Shown: one piece after another, positions 1 to 11,213 of the stretch | How the letters are laid out: each line of letters opens with the position of its first letter | Numbering within the stretch: the stretch's first letter is position 1 | The notes under the pieces: generated by a model | Database searches by the model: none | What the model saw: the letters and a program-made list of their open reading frames with translations, nothing else | Told to the model about the DNA's origin: nothing | Assembly: GCA_963971285.1 (NCBI GenBank) | Contig: OZ020251.1 | Span: forward strand, 9,610,001 to 9,674,000 | Source: Astropecten irregularis | Taxonomy: Eukaryota; Echinodermata; Asteroidea; Paxillosida; Astropectinidae | Direction: 5' to 3' | DNA: 64,000 bases | Translations under genes and position numbers: made by a program

Positions 1-348
1 CTTATAATATTGTGTACACCCCATGGAAAGTCGGGCTCTGAATCCACATATTATTTCCTCACAAAGTTATCTTATGGCTATTTTAGGATGCAATGATGCT
101 CAGACCATTACATATAGTTTAATTAATCAAGGCGAGGGTGTCATTTCACATGGAAAAGTGGTGTAAGGTCAGGGTTGGCCTGTTTGGTTGTGGGGGGGGG
201 GGGGCGTTTAGGCTATTCCGTGGAATATTTCTGCCCCAGTATCCATATTAAGACATAATGATGAACTTTTTTTGGATTATTCAATGCATATTACATTTCC
301 CCAAATTTCGCTGTCCTTGAGAATAATCATTTCCCCTCTGAAAAGTGA

Positions 349-560
349 GAAAGAGGCGATTAGGGTTGTCAGCGTGTGGGCGGGGCTTGCTAGGGTTGGG
401 TCTAGGTCTGGAGCCCCGGCTGGGGTTAGGGTTGGAATCAGAGCGATTTAGGGTTAAGAATTGGTCTTAGGGTTGAATTTTGGGGGCTAGGTTTACAATT
501 TAGGGGATTGGGTTGGAATTTCGGCCGGCTAGGGTTACAATTTTGGGTCTAATGGGGTTA
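349..560 (+). repeat. telomere-like TTAGGG-rich block in each satellite unit
   Basis: The G-rich strand has many degenerate vertebrate-type telomere words (TTAGGG, TTAGGGTT, CTAGGGTT, GGGGTTAGGGTTGG) scattered over about 200 bp. The same block recurs at offsets of 1449 bp in every unit. It is not a true telomere because the words are separated by unrelated bases. It has several runs of three or more G close together, so it could form a G-quadruplex. Confidence 0.7.
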
Positions 561-748
561 AAAGTTGGGCCACCTTCGTCTAAACAAAACTCGTAGGATG
601 TAGAAAAGACAATGTAAGTTGAGTAATACAAGGTTTTATGCGTATTAGGATTGATGTTTTCAGGAAATAATTAACAAAATCTGATGAGAAACTTGGTCTT
701 ATACAGTTTCTTTTCGTTCTCGCCTCTCACAACAGAGTGGTGGCGCTA

Positions 749-783
749 TCACAAAATGGCTACCGATGCGCCGCCATCTTGTG
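749..783. promoter_or_regulatory. inverted pair of YY1-like sites in satellite unit
   Basis: CACAAAATGGC and GCCATCTTGTG form an inverted repeat with a spacer of about 12 bases. On the minus strand the right arm reads AAGATGGCGGC, which fits the known YY1 consensus (AANATGGCGGC). It repeats in all six units and ends only a few bases before the nested MITE. The binding function is inferred from the motif only. Confidence 0.3.
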
Positions 784-786
784 ACC

Positions 787-1277
787 TATAGGGTGCACCA
801 CACTAAATAAACTCCCATTGACCTTAGTGTAAAATCCCTCAACTTCACAGTTCAAAAAAACCCATCCAGAAGTTTCTCAGTTGTTGGTGCAATAGTGTAA
901 ATGATAGTGTGAACTCTCATCTACCCAATTCTTTTCAATTTTTGGTTGGGTAACCGATTGGATTTTTTGCTAATTGCCCCAAGAAAAAAACACCCCCGAA
1001 ATGTCCTTCTTCCGTAACCGACTTGCTACGAGTTTTCATGAAGCAACCCTCCACGTTCAAGACAATGTAGGACCGGATTTTAAACCAAAATATCTCAAGT
1101 CTCCACAACAGGCTGAAACACTGAACCCCCAGGTTGTCATAACCAGTCAAAACTACACAATATATTAATTGCACGACCCCCCAAATTGCATATTTAAAAA
1201 ACATTTGAGGGTACACACATTATGATAATCAGCTCGGCGCATTGATTTTTGAGCTATTTAGTGTGGTGCATCCTATA
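787..1277. mobile_element. TA-flanked MITE nested in the satellite unit
   Basis: Terminal inverted repeats of 23 bp with one mismatch sit at 787-809 and 1255-1277 and begin TATAGGGTGCACCACACTAA. The terminal TA on both sides fits a TA target duplication as made by Tc1/mariner-type transposases. The interior has no transposase; its 93- and 64-codon frames show no family motif. The same element is present in the other units at 2236-2726, 3685-4175, 5134-5624, 6583-7073 and 8033-8523. Confidence 0.7.
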
Positions 1278-4200
1278 AGGGGGGTAAACTTTTTTAATTG
1301 GTTGTCCAATTAGGCTCAAAGTGTAGAGTTTATGACACTGAGCTCATATGTGAAAACAAAATTGAAAAATATTATTGCGTTTTTCTACGGCACGGCTTAA
1401 TGTGTTAGGTCGTTGACCCGTGGGGGCCATACAAACGTGCACATTCTCCCTTATAATATTGTGTACACCCCATGGAAAGTCGGGCTCTGAATCCACATAT
1501 TATTTCCTCACAAAGTTATCTTATGGCTATTTTAGGATGCAATGATGCTCAGACCATTACATATAGTTTAATTAATCAAGGCGAGGGTGTCATTTCACAT
1601 GGAAAAGTGGTGTAAGGTCAGGGTTGGCCTGTTTGGTTGTGGGGGGGGGGGGGCGTTTAGGCTATTCCGTGGAATATTTCTGCCCCAGTATCCATATTAA
1701 GACATAATGATGAACTTTTTTTGGATTATTCAATGCATATTACATTTCCCCAAATTTCGCTGTCCTTGAGAATAATCATTTCCCCTCTGAAAAGTGAGAA
1801 AGAGGCGATTAGGGTTGTCAGCGTGTGGGCGGGGCTTGCTAGGGTTGGGTCTAGGTCTGGAGCCCCGGCTGGGGTTAGGGTTGGAATCAGAGCGATTTAG
1901 GGTTAAGAATTGGTCTTAGGGTTGAATTTTGGGGGCTAGGTTTACAATTTAGGGGATTGGGTTGGAATTTCGGCCGGCTAGGGTTACAATTTTGGGTCTA
2001 ATGGGGTTAAAAGTTGGGCCACCTTCGTCTAAACAAAACTCGTAGGATGTAGAAAAGACAATGTAAGTTGAGTAATACAAGGTTTTATGCGTATTAGGAT
2101 TGATGTTTTCAGGAAATAATTAACAAAATCTGATGAGAAACTTGGTCTTATACAGTTTCTTTTCGTTCTCGCCTCTCACAACAGAGTGGTGGCGCTATCA
2201 CAAAATGGCTACCGATGCGCCGCCATCTTGTGACCTATAGGGTGCACCACACTAAATAAACTCCCATTGACCTTAGTGTAAAATCCCTCAACTTCACAGT
2301 TCAAAAAAACCCATCCAGAAGTTTCTCAGTTGTTGGTGCAATAGTGTAAATGATAGTGTGAACTCTCATCTACCCAATTCTTTTCAATTTTTGGTTGGGT
2401 AACCGATTGGATTTTTTGCTAATTGCCCCAAGAAAAAAACACCCCCGAAATGTCCTTCTTCCGTAACCGACTTGCTACGAGTTTTCATGAAGCAACCCTC
2501 CACGTTCAAGACAATGTAGGACCGGATTTTAAACCAAAATATCTCAAGTCTCCACAACAGGCTGAAACACTGAACCCCCAGGTTGTCATAACCAGTCAAA
2601 ACTACACAATATATTAATTGCACGACCCCCCAAATTGCATATTTAAAAAACATTTGAGGGTACACACATTATGATAATCAGCTCGGCGCATTGATTTTTG
2701 AGCTATTTAGTGTGGTGCATCCTATAAGGGGGGTAAACTTTTTTAATTGGTTGTCCAATTAGGCTCAAAGTGTAGAGTTTATGACACTGAGCTCATATGT
2801 GAAAACAAAATTGAAAAATATTATTGCGTTTTTCTACGGCACGGCTTAATGTGTTAGGTCGTTGACCCGTGGGGGCCATACAAACGTGCACATTCTCCCT
2901 TATAATATTGTGTACACCCCATGGAAAGTCGGGCTCTGAATCCACATATTATTTCCTCACAAAGTTATCTTATGGCTATTTTAGGATGCAATGATGCTCA
3001 GACCATTACATATAGTTTAATTAATCAAGGCGAGGGTGTCATTTCACATGGAAAAGTGGTGTAAGGTCAGGGTTGGCCTGTTTGGTTGTGGGGGGGGGGG
3101 GGCGTTTAGGCTATTCCGTGGAATATTTCTGCCCCAGTATCCATATTAAGACATAATGATGAACTTTTTTTGGATTATTCAATGCATATTACATTTCCCC
3201 AAATTTCGCTGTCCTTGAGAATAATCATTTCCCCTCTGAAAAGTGAGAAAGAGGCGATTAGGGTTGTCAGCGTGTGGGCGGGGCTTGCTAGGGTTGGGTC
3301 TAGGTCTGGAGCCCCGGCTGGGGTTAGGGTTGGAATCAGAGCGATTTAGGGTTAAGAATTGGTCTTAGGGTTGAATTTTGGGGGCTAGGTTTACAATTTA
3401 GGGGATTGGGTTGGAATTTCGGCCGGCTAGGGTTACAATTTTGGGTCTAATGGGGTTAAAAGTTGGGCCACCTTCGTCTAAACAAAACTCGTAGGATGTA
3501 GAAAAGACAATGTAAGTTGAGTAATACAAGGTTTTATGCGTATTAGGATTGATGTTTTCAGGAAATAATTAACAAAATCTGATGAGAAACTTGGTCTTAT
3601 ACAGTTTCTTTTCGTTCTCGCCTCTCACAACAGAGTGGTGGCGCTATCACAAAATGGCTACCGATGCGCCGCCATCTTGTGACCTATAGGGTGCACCACA
3701 CTAAATAAACTCCCATTGACCTTAGTGTAAAATCCCTCAACTTCACAGTTCAAAAAAACCCATCCAGAAGTTTCTCAGTTGTTGGTGCAATAGTGTAAAT
3801 GATAGTGTGAACTCTCATCTACCCAATTCTTTTCAATTTTTGGTTGGGTAACCGATTGGATTTTTTGCTAATTGCCCCAAGAAAAAAACACCCCCGAAAT
3901 GTCCTTCTTCCGTAACCGACTTGCTACGAGTTTTCATGAAGCAACCCTCCACGTTCAAGACAATGTAGGACCGGATTTTAAACCAAAATATCTCAAGTCT
4001 CCACAACAGGCTGAAACACTGAACCCCCAGGTTGTCATAACCAGTCAAAACTACACAATATATTAATTGCACGACCCCCCAAATTGCATATTTAAAAAAC
4101 ATTTGAGGGTACACACATTATGATAATCAGCTCGGCGCATTGATTTTTGAGCTATTTAGTGTGGTGCATCCTATAAGGGGGGTAAACTTTTTTAATTGGT

Positions 4201-7200
4201 TGTCCAATTAGGCTCAAAGTGTAGAGTTTATGACACTGAGCTCATATGTGAAAACAAAATTGAAAAATATTATTGCGTTTTTCTACGGCACGGCTTAATG
4301 TGTTAGGTCGTTGACCCGTGGGGGCCATACAAACGTGCACATTCTCCCTTATAATATTGTGTACACCCCATGGAAAGTCGGGCTCTGAATCCACATATTA
4401 TTTCCTCACAAAGTTATCTTATGGCTATTTTAGGATGCAATGATGCTCAGACCATTACATATAGTTTAATTAATCAAGGCGAGGGTGTCATTTCACATGG
4501 AAAAGTGGTGTAAGGTCAGGGTTGGCCTGTTTGGTTGTGGGGGGGGGGGGGCGTTTAGGCTATTCCGTGGAATATTTCTGCCCCAGTATCCATATTAAGA
4601 CATAATGATGAACTTTTTTTGGATTATTCAATGCATATTACATTTCCCCAAATTTCGCTGTCCTTGAGAATAATCATTTCCCCTCTGAAAAGTGAGAAAG
4701 AGGCGATTAGGGTTGTCAGCGTGTGGGCGGGGCTTGCTAGGGTTGGGTCTAGGTCTGGAGCCCCGGCTGGGGTTAGGGTTGGAATCAGAGCGATTTAGGG
4801 TTAAGAATTGGTCTTAGGGTTGAATTTTGGGGGCTAGGTTTACAATTTAGGGGATTGGGTTGGAATTTCGGCCGGCTAGGGTTACAATTTTGGGTCTAAT
4901 GGGGTTAAAAGTTGGGCCACCTTCGTCTAAACAAAACTCGTAGGATGTAGAAAAGACAATGTAAGTTGAGTAATACAAGGTTTTATGCGTATTAGGATTG
5001 ATGTTTTCAGGAAATAATTAACAAAATCTGATGAGAAACTTGGTCTTATACAGTTTCTTTTCGTTCTCGCCTCTCACAACAGAGTGGTGGCGCTATCACA
5101 AAATGGCTACCGATGCGCCGCCATCTTGTGACCTATAGGGTGCACCACACTAAATAAACTCCCATTGACCTTAGTGTAAAATCCCTCAACTTCACAGTTC
5201 AAAAAAACCCATCCAGAAGTTTCTCAGTTGTTGGTGCAATAGTGTAAATGATAGTGTGAACTCTCATCTACCCAATTCTTTTCAATTTTTGGTTGGGTAA
5301 CCGATTGGATTTTTTGCTAATTGCCCCAAGAAAAAAACACCCCCGAAATGTCCTTCTTCCGTAACCGACTTGCTACGAGTTTTCATGAAGCAACCCTCCA
5401 CGTTCAAGACAATGTAGGACCGGATTTTAAACCAAAATATCTCAAGTCTCCACAACAGGCTGAAACACTGAACCCCCAGGTTGTCATAACCAGTCAAAAC
5501 TACACAATATATTAATTGCACGACCCCCCAAATTGCATATTTAAAAAACATTTGAGGGTACACACATTATGATAATCAGCTCGGCGCATTGATTTTTGAG
5601 CTATTTAGTGTGGTGCATCCTATAAGGGGGGTAAACTTTTTTAATTGGTTGTCCAATTAGGCTCAAAGTGTAGAGTTTATGACACTGAGCTCATATGTGA
5701 AAACAAAATTGAAAAATATTATTGCGTTTTTCTACGGCACGGCTTAATGTGTTAGGTCGTTGACCCGTGGGGGCCATACAAACGTGCACATTCTCCCTTA
5801 TAATATTGTGTACACCCCATGGAAAGTCGGGCTCTGAATCCACATATTATTTCCTCACAAAGTTATCTTATGGCTATTTTAGGATGCAATGATGCTCAGA
5901 CCATTACATATAGTTTAATTAATCAAGGCGAGGGTGTCATTTCACATGGAAAAGTGGTGTAAGGTCAGGGTTGGCCTGTTTGGTTGTGGGGGGGGGGGGG
6001 CGTTTAGGCTATTCCGTGGAATATTTCTGCCCCAGTATCCATATTAAGACATAATGATGAACTTTTTTTGGATTATTCAATGCATATTACATTTCCCCAA
6101 ATTTCGCTGTCCTTGAGAATAATCATTTCCCCTCTGAAAAGTGAGAAAGAGGCGATTAGGGTTGTCAGCGTGTGGGCGGGGCTTGCTAGGGTTGGGTCTA
6201 GGTCTGGAGCCCCGGCTGGGGTTAGGGTTGGAATCAGAGCGATTTAGGGTTAAGAATTGGTCTTAGGGTTGAATTTTGGGGGCTAGGTTTACAATTTAGG
6301 GGATTGGGTTGGAATTTCGGCCGGCTAGGGTTACAATTTTGGGTCTAATGGGGTTAAAAGTTGGGCCACCTTCGTCTAAACAAAACTCGTAGGATGTAGA
6401 AAAGACAATGTAAGTTGAGTAATACAAGGTTTTATGCGTATTAGGATTGATGTTTTCAGGAAATAATTAACAAAATCTGATGAGAAACTTGGTCTTATAC
6501 AGTTTCTTTTCGTTCTCGCCTCTCACAACAGAGTGGTGGCGCTATCACAAAATGGCTACCGATGCGCCGCCATCTTGTGACCTATAGGGTGCACCACACT
6601 AAATAAACTCCCATTGACCTTAGTGTAAAATCCCTCAACTTCACAGTTCAAAAAAACCCATCCAGAAGTTTCTCAGTTGTTGGTGCAATAGTGTAAATGA
6701 TAGTGTGAACTCTCATCTACCCAATTCTTTTCAATTTTTGGTTGGGTAACCGATTGGATTTTTTGCTAATTGCCCCAAGAAAAAAACACCCCCGAAATGT
6801 CCTTCTTCCGTAACCGACTTGCTACGAGTTTTCATGAAGCAACCCTCCACGTTCAAGACAATGTAGGACCGGATTTTAAACCAAAATATCTCAAGTCTCC
6901 ACAACAGGCTGAAACACTGAACCCCCAGGTTGTCATAACCAGTCAAAACTACACAATATATTAATTGCACGACCCCCCAAATTGCATATTTAAAAAACAT
7001 TTGAGGGTACACACATTATGATAATCAGCTCGGCGCATTGATTTTTGAGCTATTTAGTGTGGTGCATCCTATAAGGGGGGTAAACTTTTTTAATTGGTTG
7101 TCCAATTAGGCTCAAAGTGTAGAGTTTATGACACTGAGCTCATATGTGAAAACAAAATTGAAAAATATTATTGCGTTTTTCTACGGCACGGCTTAATGTG

Positions 7201-8572
7201 TTAGGTCGTTGACCCGTGGGGGCCATACAAACGTGCACATTCTCCCTTATAATATTGTGTACACCCCATGGAAAGTCGGGCTCTGAATCCACATATTATT
7301 TCCTCACAAAGTTATCTTATGGCTATTTTAGGATGCAATGATGCTCAGACCATTACATATAGTTTAATTAATCAAGGCGAGGGTGTCATTTCACATGGAA
7401 AAGTGGTGTAAGGTCAGGGTTGGCCTGTTTGGTTGTGGGGGGGGGGGGGGCGTTTAGGCTATTCCGTGGAATATTTCTGCCCCAGTATCCATATTAAGAC
7501 ATAATGATGAACTTTTTTTGGATTATTCAATGCATATTACATTTCCCCAAATTTCGCTGTCCTTGAGAATAATCATTTCCCCTCTGAAAAGTGAGAAAGA
7601 GGCGATTAGGGTTGTCAGCGTGTGGGCGGGGCTTGCTAGGGTTGGGTCTAGGTCTGGAGCCCCGGCTGGGGTTAGGGTTGGAATCAGAGCGATTTAGGGT
7701 TAAGAATTGGTCTTAGGGTTGAATTTTGGGGGCTAGGTTTACAATTTAGGGGATTGGGTTGGAATTTCGGCCGGCTAGGGTTACAATTTTGGGTCTAATG
7801 GGGTTAAAAGTTGGGCCACCTTCGTCTAAACAAAACTCGTAGGATGTAGAAAAGACAATGTAAGTTGAGTAATACAAGGTTTTATGCGTATTAGGATTGA
7901 TGTTTTCAGGAAATAATTAACAAAATCTGATGAGAAACTTGGTCTTATACAGTTTCTTTTCGTTCTCGCCTCTCACAACAGAGTGGTGGCGCTATCACAA
8001 AATGGCTACCGATGCGCCGCCATCTTGTGACCTATAGGGTGCACCACACTAAATAAACTCCCATTGACCTTAGTGTAAAATCCCTCAACTTCACAGTTCA
8101 AAAAAACCCATCCAGAAGTTTCTCAGTTGTTGGTGCAATAGTGTAAATGATAGTGTGAACTCTCATCTACCCAATTCTTTTCAATTTTTGGTTGGGTAAC
8201 CGATTGGATTTTTTGCTAATTGCCCCAAGAAAAAAACACCCCCGAAATGTCCTTCTTCCGTAACCGACTTGCTACGAGTTTTCATGAAGCAACCCTCCAC
8301 GTTCAAGACAATGTAGGACCGGATTTTAAACCAAAATATCTCAAGTCTCCACAACAGGCTGAAACACTGAACCCCCAGGTTGTCATAACCAGTCAAAACT
8401 ACACAATATATTAATTGCACGACCCCCCAAATTGCATATTTAAAAAACATTTGAGGGTACACACATTATGATAATCAGCTCGGCGCATTGATTTTTGAGC
8501 TATTTAGTGTGGTGCATCCTATAAGGGGGGTAAACTTTTTTAATTGGTTGTCCAATTAGGCTCAAAGTGTAG

Positions 8573-8753
8573 GTATAGCATAACGTACTGCACATAGTAA
8601 CATACACATCTCTATCCTACGCGAGGATGAACGTTTAGTCTGTCATTCTTATTAATTACAAGACTGGGCATTGTTACTCATTCCGGACCAAAACATGACT
8701 GGGGAAAATGGTGTATTATAAAAACAGTCAATATTTTGTTTGACTCGTGCTAT
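8573..8753. other. non-repeat flank of the satellite
   Basis: First sequence outside the array. I see no gene, and no obvious duplication of the array junction. Confidence 0.5.
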
Positions 8754-8804
8754 GGTAAAACTATGACACCCTCTGTGATCACCGAGAGTGTCATAGTTTT
8801 AACC
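8754..8804. repeat. long hairpin
   Basis: Arms AAAACTATGACAC (8757-8769) and its exact complement (8788-8800) flank an 18-base loop whose edges also pair partly. Flanking bases extend the inverted repeat imperfectly (GTGCT before, AGCAC after). It could be a tiny MITE remnant or the stem of an unknown transcript. Confidence 0.6.
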
Positions 8805-10640
8805 AGCACTCGAAGTATACAGGCCTAGTCAATTTATTTATTTATTTCTGGTATTTTAATCCAGGGTACTAATTCACCAACGGGTGGTCTTCCACAAGGT
8901 CCTGACATAGTTTTAAACTGAAAACAGATTAACGTTGCATACAGACATTTACAAGAAAACCAATAAAAAATAACAATTACCAATAAAAAGGACAAATAGT
9001 AAAAGACAAAACAGTCACGTAAAAATATAAAGTGCAAACAGGAGAAATAATAGGTAATACACATTACGCAATCAGCACTACAAAAAAGTTAATAATAAAC
9101 ATGTATTAAGATAATTATAAAAACAGGGAAAAACTGTTTATGATTATTCAATGATTATTTGTACACTATTTTTGTTGCTAGTCTCAGCACTAAATGAATA
9201 TTATGTACAACAAAATGAACACGGAGAAATAATACAACAGAAGAGACATCGAATACTACAGCATGTCCCTAGGCCAAGCAGGATCGACTTTCAAAAACGG
9301 AAACTTTGGCAGGCTGGTTACAGCGTTTACGAAACAAGGCCTCCCTGCACGACAATAGAGAGTGCCATCGGCCATGGATATAGCAAGCAAACTAGAGTCG
9401 TTATAACCAGCCTGTGAAATATTGCAAGGGGAAAAACACACAAGTGTGACGAATGATAAAAGAAGTGCGTGGATTATAATGTGATACTGTTAGCTGCAGG
9501 TCCGCTCTGGGTGTGGACGGCTGTTTCCTGATGATTTTTTTTCGGGCTCGTACATTCATTCAAAAGGATGTTTTCAAGTAGGCTACGTATAATGATAGCA
9601 GCTTCTATAACAATTAATATTTCATTTTCTTTTTAAGTCAAAATTAACTATAAATAAAAAAAATATCTTTTGGGACAAAATAGTAACCGAGCACCTTTAA
9701 ATTACTTCTTTATTACAATATAAATCTCCTTTCTTTGTCATTTATAATTTCTCAGAGCAAGCAAAAAGGTAACAAAATTAACGTGAAAATTGACAAAGTG
9801 ACAAACGTATACTGTAGGCCTACATGGTAGCACCCCGTATAGGATTGATTATAAGATTGAACTTAAATCACATTCGAGTGGCAAACAAAGTTAGATAATA
9901 ACTATTTACAATTTGTCAATAATTGTTAACTACATGTACTTCAATTTCTCGGAAACACCATGGTTTTCACTGGAAATCAATCCACAACCGAGCTATGCAC
10001 TATTGTCAATTTTTGTTTCTAACTATGGTAAGACCAGTGTAGAGGGCAAAAAATAATTGCCTGGGACAAAAAAACCTTTTCATGTAATAGCCGTCGACTT
10101 TCCTAAGAGTGGGATAGGCGGGCTGGTATACCACGCCTTTCCCCGTAGGCCACGCCTATGGTTTGAAAGTTGTTAGTGTTTTGTTTTTCGCCTTCTTTTT
10201 TAAAAGGCGGCCTACTTGGTAAAAAAAAAGATGTAGGTCGAGTTGGCAGATGTGCAAGCCCTTGGGATTCTATAAGCATCGCCCTAAGATCAGGAGTCAA
10301 CAGGAATTGCATTGTTTGCATTGAGAGATGCATGATACAATCATCCTGGACTGCCTAGATCCACCCCAATCCCTAATCCTCCATTTTCCTCTTCTTTTTT
10401 AGACGAGCATATGCTTTCATAAAACAAAACAAAAACTTCGGAAGCTTTTTTGGTGGTAATGGACGCCAAAGATATGTGTAGTCTCCCCTCGAGGTGTTTT
10501 CGCTGTTGCGCTGAAATTATTTTCGTTGTCCACAAAGTACGTACAGCACGAAATGCCGACTCTTCAGACCCCTCCCCCCTCCCTCCGACCTCTACGTATG
10601 TCGCACGTTCGAAGCGGCCCCAACTTTAATACTATAAGGC
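8805..10640. other. intergenic or intronic DNA, no assignable gene
   Basis: AT-rich sequence with poly-A and poly-T patches. Apart from the weak open frame at 9151-9417, I see nothing that can be supported. A TAGGCCTA octamer is present at 9815. Confidence 0.5.
9151..9417 (+). CDS. weak open frame with signal-peptide-like start
   Basis: An 88-codon frame begins with a short hydrophobic run (MIICTLFLLLVSALN) that resembles a secretory signal. A polar stretch with one later cysteine follows, and no repeated, amidation or cysteine-framework pattern is present. The start is the first ATG in the frame. There is no recognised family, no clear promoter, and AT-rich DNA makes hydrophobic N-termini by chance. 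An opposing 61-codon frame overlaps it. I consider it more likely spurious than real, but it is the only secretory-looking frame in this region. Confidence 0.1.
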   Translation: MIICTLFLLLVSALNEYYVQQNEHGEIIQQKRHRILQHVPRPSRIDFQKRKLWQAGYSVYETRPPCTTIESAIGHGYSKQTRVVITSL

Positions 10641-10651
10641 TAAACGTGTAG

Positions 10652-10700
10652 CCTTCGATAAGGATCCTGCTAGGATCGAAACGTGTCAGGTCCTCCTAAC
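10652..10700 (+). repeat. degenerate hammerhead-like hairpin
   Basis: The order is CGATAAG, a perfect stem GATCC-TGCTA-GGATC, then GAAACG. This mimics the hammerhead ribozyme layout CUGAUGA, stem II, GAAAC, but the first core box is mutated. A second hairpin (GTCCT...AGGAC) follows directly. It is probably a relic of the same retroelement class as the fold-back elements further right. Activity is not expected. Confidence 0.35.
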
Positions 10701-10960
10701 TCCAGGACAAAGATTGCTTTAGTTGTGGGTCATTTTTGGATGGTAAAAGACAATTTTTATAACTCTAAATAATAGGTTAGGGGTAGGCCTACTACTGTAA
10801 ACTATTGCCTCTGAATTGAAATTTGGCACCAGTGCAAAAGAAGGAAAAAAACATTTGGTGCAAAGTTCTTTTTCCGAGCAATATTGCAGTTATCGGTTAG
10901 AGAATTATTGCTATAACATATACGGTTGACATTGTGATAAGTTACTGCATAATCGGTCAA

Positions 10961-11213
10961 ATCAATTTATTGGTTGATGATACACTATCAGTAAATTTGT
11001 GATACATTATCGGTTGGTGATACACTATCGGTCAATTTGTGATACAATATCGGTTGATGATACACTATCGGTAAATTTGTGATACAATATCGGTTGGTGA
11101 TACACTATCGGTCAATTTGTGATACAATATCGGTTGGTGATACACTATCGGTCAATTTGTGATACAGTTGATGATACACTCGGCCAATTTTATCGGTTGG
11201 TGATCTGTTGATT
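10961..11213. repeat. 40-bp minisatellite
   Basis: About five units of 40 bp, each made of two related halves (GATACAATATCGGTTGGT and GATACACTATCGGTCAATTT). Edges are degenerate. It has no coding meaning. Confidence 0.85.

Larger units (their letters stand above)
1..8572. repeat. 1449-bp satellite, about 5.9 tandem copies
   Basis: Direct tandem repeats begin at 1, 1450, 2899, 4348, 5797 and 7246. The last copy stops at 8572, where the sequence changes to non-repeat DNA. The array continues off the left edge. Wherever I compared the copies they are identical, except that the poly-G run is 13 G in copies 1-5 (192-204 in copy 1) and 14 G in copy 6 (7437-7450), which makes that unit 1450 bp. The unit carries short frames of 93 codons (minus) and 64 codons (plus), repeated exactly in every copy and overlapping each other. 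They have no recognisable domain and lie inside a nested transposon-like element, so I do not call them genes. Such uniformity implies very recent amplification or gene conversion, or an assembly effect. Confidence 0.97.

Noticed and set aside
349..560. True telomere
   Set aside because: TTAGGG words are interrupted and repeat with the satellite; there is no uninterrupted array.
935..1216. 93-codon minus frame repeated in all six satellite units
   Set aside because: It lies inside a nested MITE and overlaps a 64-codon frame on the other strand. It has no domain, and its exact conservation is explained by tandem duplication.
10961..11213. CRISPR-like array
   Set aside because: Units are contiguous with no unique spacers, and the sequence is eukaryotic.
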